Positions 1-8,085 of a stretch of DNA of 64,000 nucleotides are shown here, in pieces (position 1 is the first letter of the stretch; each line of letters begins with the position of its first letter). The notes beneath the pieces were generated by a model. That model saw only the letters and a program-made list of their open reading frames with translations, made no database searches and had not been told where the DNA came from. Both the position numbers and the translations under genes were made by a program. This DNA is from Rariloculus sp965263005 (lineage in GTDB: Bacteria > Pseudomonadota > Gammaproteobacteria > Steroidobacterales > Rariloculaceae), in NCBI RefSeq assembly GCF_965263005.1, contig NZ_OZ253579.1, positions 1,054,001-1,118,000 on the forward strand, written 5' to 3'.

Positions 1-702
1 GCGGCCAGTCTGCTGTTGTTTGCTTACGCCGGATTCGAAAACACGGCAGCCGCGGCCGGCGAGTTCAAGAACCCGCAGCGCGATGTCCCATTCGCACTGA
101 TCGTTTCGATCGTTTCCATCACGCTTCTCTACACGCTCGTACAGCTCGTCGCCCTGGGCACGCTGCCGGACCTGGCGGCACGCGCGGACGGTGCGCCTCT
201 CGCAGATGCAGTTGCGTTGATCGTCGGAGTCTGGGCAGGCGTTTTTCTGACGCTCGGTGCGGTCGTCTCCATCGGCGGAAACATAGGCAACACGATGCTG
301 GTCGGCCCCCGCTACCTGTTCGCGATGGCAAAGAGCGGGTTCGGACCCCCATTTCTCGCCCAGATTCATCCACGATTTCACACGCCGCACTGGTCGATTG
401 TGACGCAGTCTGTAATCGCAGGTGCGCTTGCGCTCTCAGGCTCGTTTGTGCAGCTCGCGATGCTTTCGATCATCGCGCGTCTTGCTACCTACATCGGCAC
501 TGCGGCAGCCGTACCCGTGCTGCGTCGCAAGATCGGGCGAGGCGAACACACAATCGTACTCCCCGGCGGCGCGACGATACCTGTTCTTGCACTGCTCGTC
601 TGTATCGCGTTTCTTGCAAGCGCAGCACCGGAAAATCTCATCGCCGGTCTGATCGCACTCGTAGCAGGCGGGGCGGTATACTTTTTCAAACGCAGTGACT
701 GA
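1..702 (+). CDS. APC-family amino-acid permease, C-terminal part (5' end outside window)
   Basis: The reading frame is already open at base 1, so only the last 233 residues are seen. They hold several hydrophobic segments, and the residues FAYAGFENTAAAAGE near the start match the loop typical of amino acid-polyamine-organocation (APC) transporters. The protein would sit in the inner membrane and import an amino acid or amine by cation symport or exchange. The substrate cannot be read from this fragment. A second, complete APC permease lies at 9730-11025 on the other strand. The next gene starts 17 bases downstream with its own good ribosome-binding site. Confidence 0.85.
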   Translation, partial: AASLLLFAYAGFENTAAAAGEFKNPQRDVPFALIVSIVSITLLYTLVQLVALGTLPDLAARADGAPLADAVALIVGVWAGVFLTLGAVVSIGGNIGNTMLVGPRYLFAMAKSGFGPPFLAQIHPRFHTPHWSIVTQSVIAGALALSGSFVQLAMLSIIARLATYIGTAAAVPVLRRKIGRGEHTIVLPGGATIPVLALLVCIAFLASAAPENLIAGLIALVAGGAVYFFKRSD

Positions 703-719
703 ACCAGGGAGGACGGCAG

Positions 720-1877
720 ATGCGATTGCCATACCACGCATTCATTGGCGCAATGATTCTTCCGAGCGTCGCGACCGCCCATCACGGCATCGCCAACTTC
801 GATCACAACAAGGACGTGGACCTAACCGGCATCATCACGGATGTCGCACTGATCAATCCGCACTCCTGGCTCTACATCGATGTCGCGAATGAGGACGGCA
901 CGGTCACACAATGGCGATGCGAGATGCGTGCGGCGACTGTGCTGCGGCGCTCCGGATGGTCAGCCGACCTGTTCCCGATCGGTACGCGCGTACATGTCAG
1001 TGCCTCACCCGAAAGAACCATACCGAATACCTGTTATCTCAACACGGCCATTCTTGAAGGTGGCACACAACTCGAACGTTACGGACAAATCAGCCAGGCT
1101 GAACCACTGCCGGCAGCCCCGCGCGCAGCGCGGCTTCCGAGCGGCGTGCCGAATCTCGGCGGCGACTGGGCGGCTGAACAGGTCGTGATGACCGATCCGA
1201 CCGGCAAGTCCGGGGCCCTGTTACCGCTGGACATCGTACAAAGTCTCGAGCCAGGCGAGCTCCCGCCGGGTGCCATGCCGTTTCCGGGTTCGCGCGGCAC
1301 ACCGGAGTCGCTTGTTGAAGGTGCGGTCGAGCGCCAGGGATTCGCCAACTTTCCTGAGCCAGTCACACCGACCGAGTACGGCCGCAGAATGTCCGCCGAA
1401 TTCGACGACACGACGCTCGTGGACCGTATGCTCAGCTGCCAGCCGGACAATATTCTCTTCGACCTCAGCTTCGAAGGTCATGTGAATCGATTCGTTCAGA
1501 CCGACGACGAAATTCGGATTACCTACGGCTTCATGGATATCGAGCGCACGATCTATCTGAACATGGATGAGCATCCGGCAGACATTGAGCCGAGTTTTGC
1601 AGGCCATTCGATTGGCCGCCGGGAGGGCGATGTTCTTGTCGTCGATACCATCGGCTTCACACCGGGACGTATTGCCCGCACGTCAGACCTTATGTACGGC
1701 GAGGGCTTTCACGTCGTCGAGCGATTCATACTCAATCCTGAAACGACGATTCTGGTGCGCGAGTACGTCGCGGAGGATCCGGAGTATTTCCTTGGTCAGC
1801 TCACGGGTGGCGACATCCTGAAGCCCGGCGATATTCCGTATGCGCCGTATAACTGTGACGACCGGACCATCGAGTGA
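720..1877 (+). CDS. exported DUF6152-like protein
   Basis: This is a 385-residue protein with a short signal peptide (cleavage near VATA-HH). The mature N-terminus starts AHHGIANFDHNKDVDLTGII and continues with INPHSWLYIDV and a TQWRCEM segment, the pattern of DUF6152 proteins that begin right after the signal with a paired His. The second half, from about residue 145, is a separate region with PNLGGDWA and later GRREGDVLVVDTIGF. The start ATG has GGGAGGA about 7 bases upstream. The function is unknown; the family is common in environmental proteobacteria and usually predicted periplasmic. The motif in the second half recurs in the exported protein at 8086-9600. Confidence 0.7.
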   Translation: MRLPYHAFIGAMILPSVATAHHGIANFDHNKDVDLTGIITDVALINPHSWLYIDVANEDGTVTQWRCEMRAATVLRRSGWSADLFPIGTRVHVSASPERTIPNTCYLNTAILEGGTQLERYGQISQAEPLPAAPRAARLPSGVPNLGGDWAAEQVVMTDPTGKSGALLPLDIVQSLEPGELPPGAMPFPGSRGTPESLVEGAVERQGFANFPEPVTPTEYGRRMSAEFDDTTLVDRMLSCQPDNILFDLSFEGHVNRFVQTDDEIRITYGFMDIERTIYLNMDEHPADIEPSFAGHSIGRREGDVLVVDTIGFTPGRIARTSDLMYGEGFHVVERFILNPETTILVREYVAEDPEYFLGQLTGGDILKPGDIPYAPYNCDDRTIE

Positions 1878-2343
1878 GGCACACTCTCGATGAATCCAGG
1901 TCAGACTTCCGATTCCGAAACACGGCAGAAACAAGGGCAGGAAACGTGAATGATCGCCGCGTGCTACTTCCGGCAATTGCATCTTTGAGCTCGAAGGTAT
2001 ACTAACTACCACAATCATCGTTGTCGCGGGCGAGTGGTTTTCTTCTCGATCTGGGAGTCGAAGAGCACCAGCGGGCCTACGGCGCCTGGCGACAGGAGAC
2101 CGGATTCAGAGCGCTGATCGACCCGTATGTCGAAAGTGTTGAAGGCAGCTTCTACAATCTGATCGAAGACTAGCAGCCCGTGGTAAAATCCCCGTGGCAC
2201 CGAGACGGGTGGGGCGCCCGCCTGACAAGGGGCGAGGAGCGAGAATATTGGATACACTTTAGTGACGGCCAACGCAGCTCAGGCGGGATGCGTCGCCGGT
2301 CGAATGCAGCGGGACTCTTGTACCTACTTTTAAGGAATTGAAC
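1878..2343. other. 466-base spacer with a possible gene remnant
   Basis: No complete gene was found between the DUF6152-like and SnoaL-like genes. The only coding-like stretch is the 55-codon open segment at 2006-2173, listed separately. AAGGA at 2332-2336 is the ribosome-binding site of the next gene. No convincing promoter or terminator was recognised. Confidence 0.5.
2006..2173 (+). pseudogene. possible C-terminal remnant of an unidentified protein
   Basis: A stop codon at 2003 precedes an open segment ending at TAG 2171-2173. It encodes about 55 residues with normal protein composition, including EEHQRAYGAWRQETGF and ALIDPYVESVEGSF. There is no plausible start with a ribosome-binding site. 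It reads like the tail of a degraded gene, but I do not recognise the family, and chance is possible at this length. Confidence 0.25.
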
Positions 2344-2823
2344 ATGCAGCGAGCGGGACTTATTGCACTTCTGGTTTACATGTGGATGCCGGCGTTTGCT
2401 CAGGTCCCCCCGGTCGGGGACGATGACCATGACGCAATGCTTGCGAGTGACGATCCGCAGTTGGCGGCCAACAAACGTCTGGTGTATGACTGGTGGCGGG
2501 AAGTATTCGAAGCGGGTCATCTCGAGCTCAACGACCAATATCTGACCCCTGACTTCATTGAGCACAATCCGAATGTCCCCACTGGCCGGGAAGGCGTTGA
2601 AGCATTCATCGCGATGCGGGGTGAGCCGCGGCCGATTCAGGTTCGCGTCGAGCAGGAACTCATCGCGATTACGGCGGAAGGAGACCTCGTGACACTAATG
2701 TTCGTGGCCGAGTACGATGATCCGAACGAGCCGGGGCAAACGTATAGATCGACCTGGTACGACACCTTCCGCGTTGTTGACGGAATGATTGTGGAGCACT
2801 GGGACCCGGCAACGATCGAGTGA
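2344..2823 (+). CDS. exported SnoaL-like (NTF2-fold) protein
   Basis: The product has 159 residues. A signal peptide ends near AFA-Q (residues 1 to about 20). The mature part shows the SnoaL-like/NTF2 pattern: NKRLVYDWWREVFEAG, YLTPDFIEHNP, GREGVEAFI, then beta strands ending DTFRVVDGMIVEHWDPA. The fold forms a cone-shaped pocket used by polyketide cyclases, ketosteroid isomerase-like enzymes and ligand-binding proteins; the substrate here is unknown. ATG 2344 is preferred over TTG 2338 because AAGGA lies 7 bases upstream. The stop codon overlaps the start of the next gene, so the two are probably translated together. Confidence 0.75.
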   Translation: MQRAGLIALLVYMWMPAFAQVPPVGDDDHDAMLASDDPQLAANKRLVYDWWREVFEAGHLELNDQYLTPDFIEHNPNVPTGREGVEAFIAMRGEPRPIQVRVEQELIAITAEGDLVTLMFVAEYDDPNEPGQTYRSTWYDTFRVVDGMIVEHWDPATIE

Positions 2824-4025
2824 TGTTGGTCAAGCCTAAAGTCTGGTTCCTTCTAACGTTGTCGGTATCGCTTGGCGCGATCGGGAACGCGCAGCCCCAG
2901 TCAGGCGTAAGCGAAGGACCTGCCAGCACGGCATTCTGGGATTCGATCCCGAGAGTCGTGGCGGAGGGCTCGCGGCCAGGCGACATCTACTGGATGCGGG
3001 AGCGTGCTGACGCGCCGCCAAATGGGCGCGGCTGGAACGTCATCTACGTCAGCGAAGGTGCTTCCGGTCAGCTGCAGCACGTCTCCGGCGAGGTCTATGT
3101 GCCACGATCGCCTTCGCAGACTGAGCGGCCAATGATCATCTGGGCAACCGGTACAGCCGGTTTCCAGGATTCATGCGCGCCGTCCCGAAACGGACTTTAT
3201 CGGCTTGACGGCCGGTCCACACGGATACCGGGAATCGAGCGACTGCTGGCACGGGGATATGTCGTCGTTGCGAGTGACTATCAGGGTTCCGGGACGCCGG
3301 GTCCGACTGAATATCTTCAGGGCGCACCGCAGGCCATGGCGTCTTTCGACGTGGCGCGTGCGGCGAGAAAATTCCCCTACGTAAATGCCGGCACCGACAT
3401 TGGCATCTATGGCTTTTCTCAGGGCGGCCAGACGTCGCTCTGGGCGGCCCATATCGCAGGTGAATATGCGCCTGAGTTTCGGGTCGTCGGGATCGCGCCG
3501 ATCGCACCGGCATCCCGGCATCTGTATCTGTCCTTCTATGATCTGGATATTCCGGAAAACTCCGGCTATTTCATTTCACGAATGGCTGGATTGCAGGTGG
3601 GGCATCCAGAACTGCGCCTCAGAAATATCCTGACGGAGGCAGGCCTGGAGCTACTAACGGCACAATCCTGGGGGTGCTACGAGCTCTTCGGGGCTGGAAT
3701 TGCGCTGGAGGAGCCTTACGCGAAGCCCGAAGCGCTCGAGCCGGGTACGCCGTGGCGAAACCGCCTGGAAGAGAACGATGAGTTCCTTCCGATTCCGGTC
3801 GAAATACCGGTGTTCATGATTCAGGGTGATATCGATATCGATGTGCCGGTGGAGTTGACCCGGGAAGTCAATGCCGACCTTTGTGAACAGGGCAATCAAC
3901 TTGAATACCTGGAAATGTCGGGAATCGATCACCTGGAAGCGGTCGCACCGTCTGCCGTTGTGGTGCCGGACTGGTTTGATGATCGTTTCAGCGGCGTGCC
4001 CGCGGAGAATGACTGCGATTCTTGA
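2820..4025 (+). CDS. secreted lipase-like alpha/beta hydrolase
   Basis: The product has 401 residues and an N-terminal signal peptide ending near GNAQ. The fold is alpha/beta hydrolase of the secretory-lipase type. The nucleophile elbow is GFSQGG with Ser200. Likely triad partners are Asp337 or Asp339 in IQGDIDID and His371 in GIDHLE. WATGTAG near 108-114 is a candidate oxyanion-hole region. It probably hydrolyses an ester in the periplasm or outside the cell; the substrate is unknown. GTG 2820 overlaps the upstream stop, and ATG 2823 is an equal alternative one codon later. Confidence 0.8.
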   Translation: MMLVKPKVWFLLTLSVSLGAIGNAQPQSGVSEGPASTAFWDSIPRVVAEGSRPGDIYWMRERADAPPNGRGWNVIYVSEGASGQLQHVSGEVYVPRSPSQTERPMIIWATGTAGFQDSCAPSRNGLYRLDGRSTRIPGIERLLARGYVVVASDYQGSGTPGPTEYLQGAPQAMASFDVARAARKFPYVNAGTDIGIYGFSQGGQTSLWAAHIAGEYAPEFRVVGIAPIAPASRHLYLSFYDLDIPENSGYFISRMAGLQVGHPELRLRNILTEAGLELLTAQSWGCYELFGAGIALEEPYAKPEALEPGTPWRNRLEENDEFLPIPVEIPVFMIQGDIDIDVPVELTREVNADLCEQGNQLEYLEMSGIDHLEAVAPSAVVVPDWFDDRFSGVPAENDCDS

Positions 4026-4102
4026 CGTCTGGTTTTGGGGACGGAAAAAGGGCAGGCTTCGTTGTTAGCCGCGGCCGATGCCGTCGTCACGCTAGTGAGC
4101 AT

Positions 4103-5617
4103 ATGCATAAGAAACTACTTCTGATTTGTCTGACTCTTTGCCCTCTTGCGCCGGTTTTCGGTCAGCAACAGCCCGACGTGTTGTTCATAGCTATTGACGA
4201 CATGAATGACTGGGTCGGCGTGCTGGGCGGGCACCCACAGACCAGGACACCGAACATCGACGCCCTTGCGGCCCGCGGCATGCTCTTTACGAATGCGCAT
4301 ACGCCCGGCGCGGCCTGTTTACCGGCGCGAACGGCCATCCTGACGGGCGTCACACCTTTCAATAGCGGGGTGTACAACCAGCGCGGTGACTGGCGGGAGA
4401 ACCCGAGGCTTGCAGGGATCAGCACGCTGCCGCGCTTCTTCAGGGAGAACGGCTATCGGACGCTCGGCGCGGGCAAGTTGTTTCATGCGCACACTTACAG
4501 CCTGACGGGGTTCACGGGGCAGCAGGATTTCACGGCATGGGATGCATATTTCCCTTCATTGGAACGTCATTTGCCCGATGAAGTCTTCCCGGCTCCCGAA
4601 CAGACCCCGGGCGATGTGCGCGGCAATGGCATCGAGACCGGGCGTTTCGACTTTTTTCCGACTCTGACCACCGACGACGCGATGGGCGATGGCCAGATCG
4701 TGAACTGGGTGATACAGCAGCTCGAGGCGGCGCATACGGGTCCGCGCTTCATCTCCGCCGGCATCTATCGGCCTCATTTGCCCTGGTACGTTCCGCAGAA
4801 ATACTTTGATATGTTTCCGGTAGAAGACGTGGTACTGCCGGAGTATCTGGAGACCGACCTGGATGATGTGCCGCCGGCCTGGAGCGAATTGATTGGCGTC
4901 GAACCGAATCTCGACACGTCGACCCATGGATGGATCCTCGAGCAGGGAACGCGCAAGTGGCAGGAAGCAGTTCAGGGCTATCTGGCGGCGATCAGTTTTT
5001 CCGACGCGATGGTAGGTAAGCTGATCGACGCACTGGACGCAAGCGGTCACGCCGATAACACCATCATCGTGCTGTGGTCCGATCATGGTTTTCATCTGGG
5101 TGAGAAGGACAACTGGGGAAAGATGACGTTGTGGGATGAAACGACCAATGTCCCGTTGATTGTCGTCGCGCCGGGAGTGACCACGCCCGGCTCTCGCTCG
5201 GATGAAGTTGTTTCCACGCAAAGCACTTATCCGACGCTGGTCGAACTGGCAGGACTGGAGCGTCCCGACTTCGTCGATGGAACCAGCCTGGTCCCATTGC
5301 TGCGAAATCCGTCAATGAGCTGGGACGACGTTGCCATCACGACTTACGGCGAGTACGGCAACTGGACGGTCAGGGATGACCAGCATCGCTACATCGTCTA
5401 CGCGGATGGCTCGGAAGAACTCTACGACATCGCCGCCGATCCCAGCGAATGGACGAATCTGGTCCGCGACCGCCGATACCGTAACTTGAAAGAAGAATTG
5501 GCCGCGCACATTCCGCCCGCCGATACGCACGCCCCGTACGTGGGCGGTGCCGACGAACTGGAGCAGGACGACGTTCCATCCGGGGACGCGCCGCCGCCGG
5601 ACAATGGCGTCGACTAG
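4103..5617 (+). CDS. exported type I sulfatase (iduronate-2-sulfatase-like)
   Basis: The product has 504 residues from ATG 4103. That start gives a clear signal peptide (MHKKLLLICLTLC, cleavage near VFG-QQ), whereas the longer frame would add 27 Arg-rich residues. The mature protein opens with DVLFIAIDDMNDW, where the Asp pair binds the catalytic metal. Cys72 lies in CLPAR, the CxPxR site that is converted to formylglycine. Later blocks include AGIYRPHLPWYVPQKYF and LWSDHGFHLGEKDNWGK. The order and length fit iduronate-2-sulfatase-like enzymes acting on sulfated polysaccharides or sulfate esters. A formylglycine-generating enzyme was not seen in the window. A perfect hairpin terminator follows the gene. 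Confidence 0.88.
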   Translation: MHKKLLLICLTLCPLAPVFGQQQPDVLFIAIDDMNDWVGVLGGHPQTRTPNIDALAARGMLFTNAHTPGAACLPARTAILTGVTPFNSGVYNQRGDWRENPRLAGISTLPRFFRENGYRTLGAGKLFHAHTYSLTGFTGQQDFTAWDAYFPSLERHLPDEVFPAPEQTPGDVRGNGIETGRFDFFPTLTTDDAMGDGQIVNWVIQQLEAAHTGPRFISAGIYRPHLPWYVPQKYFDMFPVEDVVLPEYLETDLDDVPPAWSELIGVEPNLDTSTHGWILEQGTRKWQEAVQGYLAAISFSDAMVGKLIDALDASGHADNTIIVLWSDHGFHLGEKDNWGKMTLWDETTNVPLIVVAPGVTTPGSRSDEVVSTQSTYPTLVELAGLERPDFVDGTSLVPLLRNPSMSWDDVAITTYGEYGNWTVRDDQHRYIVYADGSEELYDIAADPSEWTNLVRDRRYRNLKEELAAHIPPADTHAPYVGGADELEQDDVPSGDAPPPDNGVD

Positions 5618-5640
5618 CTGCCGCAGTGCATCGGAAATGA

Positions 5641-5672
5641 ACGAGCCTCTGCGACGAGTCGCAGAGGCTCGT
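5641..5672. terminator. bidirectional intrinsic terminator
   Basis: A perfect 14-base-pair stem (5641-5654 with 5659-5672) with a 4-base loop CGAG lies between the convergent sulfatase and VOC genes. Only weak T-rich sequence follows on either strand, so efficiency is uncertain. The position and symmetry fit termination from both sides. Confidence 0.8.
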
Positions 5673-5697
5673 TGCCGTTTGTTGCCGCGACGAACGC

Positions 5698-6069
5698 TTA
5701 CATGGAAAAGAGTGTGTCTTCCTGCACGATGCCCATGCGGCTGCCGCTGGGATCCGTCGCGAAGAACATCGTTTCTCCCCAGGGCATCGTTGCGTTTTCC
5801 GTCAGGCATGTCCCGCCGCCTTCTTCGACTTTCTTGCGCATGGCATCGAGATCAGGCGTAGACAGATAGAAGTACTGGTTTTGGTCGAACGACCAGGTCC
5901 CGCTATCCGGGGGCTGGTAGAAAGCGAGGATTAAGTCGCCGAGGTCGTAGTAGTGCCGATCCGGCAAAACGCGTTTGCCGGGATTGTCGAGCAATGGGCT
6001 GTAGAATTTTTCAGCTGCATCGATGTCGTTGACCGGAACGGCCACACGATGCACTCGTGGGTTTGCCAT
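5698..6069 (-). CDS. VOC-family (glyoxalase-fold) protein
   Basis: The product has 123 residues with a single vicinal-oxygen-chelate domain: RVHRVAVPVNDIDAAEKFY at the N-terminus, FYLSTPDLDAM in the middle, and TMFFATDPSGSRMGIVQED at the end. Such proteins bind a divalent metal and act as glyoxalases, dioxygenases or resistance proteins; the exact reaction cannot be told. A good site (AAGGA) lies upstream of the ATG. It is 54 bases downstream of the SirTM gene on the same strand, with no terminator seen between them, so co-transcription with the ADP-ribosylation pair is likely. Confidence 0.82.
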   Translation of the reverse strand: MANPRVHRVAVPVNDIDAAEKFYSPLLDNPGKRVLPDRHYYDLGDLILAFYQPPDSGTWSFDQNQYFYLSTPDLDAMRKKVEEGGGTCLTENATMPWGETMFFATDPSGSRMGIVQEDTLFSM

Positions 6070-6123
6070 GCAGTTATCCTTGCTTGTGGTGCTGATGCCT
6101 GGGGAAAGTCCTGTCTTGTAGTG

Positions 6124-6975
6124 TCATCGCGCGAACACCGCGGCGACGAATTCCTGCCCGCCGCAGACCATGGACAATGATCGTTCGAGAAGCGAGCGCG
6201 GGATCTTGGCGTTGTTCGGGTTGACGCGAATCATTTTAGCATCGGCATGCTGACTGGTGATCTGCTCAACCGGCCAGCGGATCACGCCCGGTGTGTTGAA
6301 GCCGGCGCCAATCTCGATGGTCAGCAGTTTACGGCTCGCCGCAGCATCAAGCCAGCTAATCAGGCGTTCCCTCTGCGGGAGATAGGGAGCTTCGAGAAAC
6401 CAGTGCGCGGCGCGCACGTTCATGAACATCGGTCCGCCGCAATTGGGGCACCGCGGCAGACGCGATTCATCCTGTAGTTGCCAGGTCCGCGGGTCGGTTC
6501 GCTCGCGGATCTGCTCGAGATAGGTTCTTGTATTCCAGGTTTCGTCACTGCACGGCTTTACGCACTGCATGCGCGCGTAATCACCCTGTGGCGTGTAGAT
6601 CCGGCTTGGCTCGAATCCATGACGTTCGTAGAGCGCGTCGACATTCGAGGCAAAAATGAAATGATCCCGTTCCGCAAGCGCCTCGAACTGGAGGCGATAG
6701 ACTGGATGATCGATCTCGCCGAAGCGAACCAGGTCAAGCTGGTGCGACAAATAGCCCCATTGCAGCAGCGGCGGCAGACCCATGCCGCCGAGAATTTCCG
6801 CGCATGTGGAGATACCGTATTGCAGCATCGGAGTGAAGTTTTCGGCAAACCAGCGCTTGTCGCCGTAGTCGATTCCTGCAGCTGCGGACATGCCCGCACC
6901 GGATGCAAGCAGCACGCTTTCGGCTTCATGAAGCCATTGATGTGCGAGTTCGAACTTCTGCTGCAGCTCACTCAT
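6124..6975 (-). CDS. SirTM-class sirtuin, predicted protein ADP-ribosyltransferase
   Basis: The product is a 283-residue Sir2-fold protein. Visible motifs are the NAD-binding GAGMSAAAG at residues 26-34, NVD at 111-113, and a zinc site C138-x3-C142 with C176-x2-C179. In deacylating sirtuins the catalytic base is a His followed by Gly. Here the same place reads TPQGDY with Gln130, the substitution described for class M sirtuins (SirTM), which transfer ADP-ribose to protein instead of deacylating. The gene starts 6 bases after the macrodomain gene stop, so the two form a writer/eraser operon. The lipoylated GcvH-like target and LplA2 ligase known from staphylococcal and streptococcal versions are not encoded nearby. 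Confidence 0.85.
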   Translation of the reverse strand: MSELQQKFELAHQWLHEAESVLLASGAGMSAAAGIDYGDKRWFAENFTPMLQYGISTCAEILGGMGLPPLLQWGYLSHQLDLVRFGEIDHPVYRLQFEALAERDHFIFASNVDALYERHGFEPSRIYTPQGDYARMQCVKPCSDETWNTRTYLEQIRERTDPRTWQLQDESRLPRCPNCGGPMFMNVRAAHWFLEAPYLPQRERLISWLDAAASRKLLTIEIGAGFNTPGVIRWPVEQITSQHADAKMIRVNPNNAKIPRSLLERSLSMVCGGQEFVAAVFAR

Positions 6976-6981
6976 TGAGGG

Positions 6982-7876
6982 TCAGTATGTTTCGAACAGT
7001 CGCGTGTAGATCTTGAGGTCATCATCCCGAAAGACGTTGAATACGACGGTATCGATGGGGCTCCCGGGATTGTCGAGTCGCCATTGTTCGACTGTACGCA
7101 CGGCGACCTCGGCAGCCTGTTCCTGCGGATAAGCGAAGACGCCCGTGCTGATGCAGCAAAACGCAACGGAGTGGATATCGCCCCATCGCGAGCAGGTATC
7201 GAGGATATTGCGGTAGCAATCTGCAAGTTGTCTTTCCTGGCGTTGTGTCGGCTGGACGCTGCCGACTATCGGTCCGACCGTATGGGCTACGTACCGGCAC
7301 GGCAGGTGATACGCGCGCGTCAGTTTGGCCTGCCCGGTTTCCTCGGGGTGGCCCTGCAGACGCATTATCTTCTCGCAGTCATTTCGTAGTCGGGGGGCCG
7401 GCACAGGAGTGGATCACGTTGTCGATGCAGGCGTGAAACGGCTGAAAGCAGCCGAGCAATGAATCGTTTGCTGCATTCGCAATGGCGTCTGTAGCAAGGA
7501 CACTGATGTCGCCCTGCCACAGTACGGTGCGGTCGGCGAAAGGGTATCGGCAGCCATCCATTCGTGCGGCCAGTGTCGGGAGTTCGGCGGGATTCACATG
7601 GCCGCGATCGAGTCTCTCGAACTGAAAGAGCCGGTCCAGCCTGCTCCATTCGGCAGTCTCGAGCGGATGTGGCGGACAAACCGTCAGCAGTGCCTTCAGA
7701 ACGCGGCGTCGTTCAGCTGTACTCGACGGCTTAGGGACACGACGACCGGATTCAGCACAGAAAAGTTCAAGCAATTCGGTGATCAGGGCTGGATAGTTCT
7801 CTCGTCTGACCGGCGGGTCGCCGACAAAGGTTTCGCCCAGGGCGATGGCCGAGTGGTAGTTATCTAGTGTCAGCAT
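6982..7876 (-). pseudogene. zinc-type macrodomain protein (ADP-ribosyl hydrolase), interrupted by a frameshift
   Basis: Two overlapping frames (7379-7876 and 6982-7404) together encode one macrodomain protein of about 297 residues. The first part carries a roughly 100-residue helical N-terminal region, then WQGDIS, NAAND and GCFQPFHAC, whose Cys-His-Cys fits the zinc site of Zn-macrodomains. It runs into IHSCAGP and then a stop. The second frame continues exactly as the family expects with RLRNDC, TGQAKLTRAYHLP, YVAHTVGP and CCISTGVFAYP. Removing one base from the G6 run at 7392-7397 (C6 on the coding strand) joins them. The intact protein would remove ADP-ribose put on by the SirTM. A real mutation, a homopolymer sequencing error and +1 frameshifting are all possible. 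Confidence 0.85.
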
Positions 7877-8085
7877 CGGCAGTTCAGGTTCGCGGGGGGA
7901 GTGCGATTCTACCTTGGCGATAGCGCTGGCATGGTTGATCTCAATCGGATCTTTCGATTGCCGAGTCTCGCGGCGTTTCAGGTCAGAGGGTTATCCGAAA
8001 ACGCCCGAAATTTCACAACCCGGAAGCAGAAAGGGATGGATAAAGTGAAAGCAGCATGTCTGATCGCACCCGCATCGGCGGCGGA

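Noticed and set aside
7022..7679. Additional minus-strand frames overlapping the macrodomain region
   Set aside because: They are third-frame shadows; the two frames joined at the C6 run account for the complete domain.
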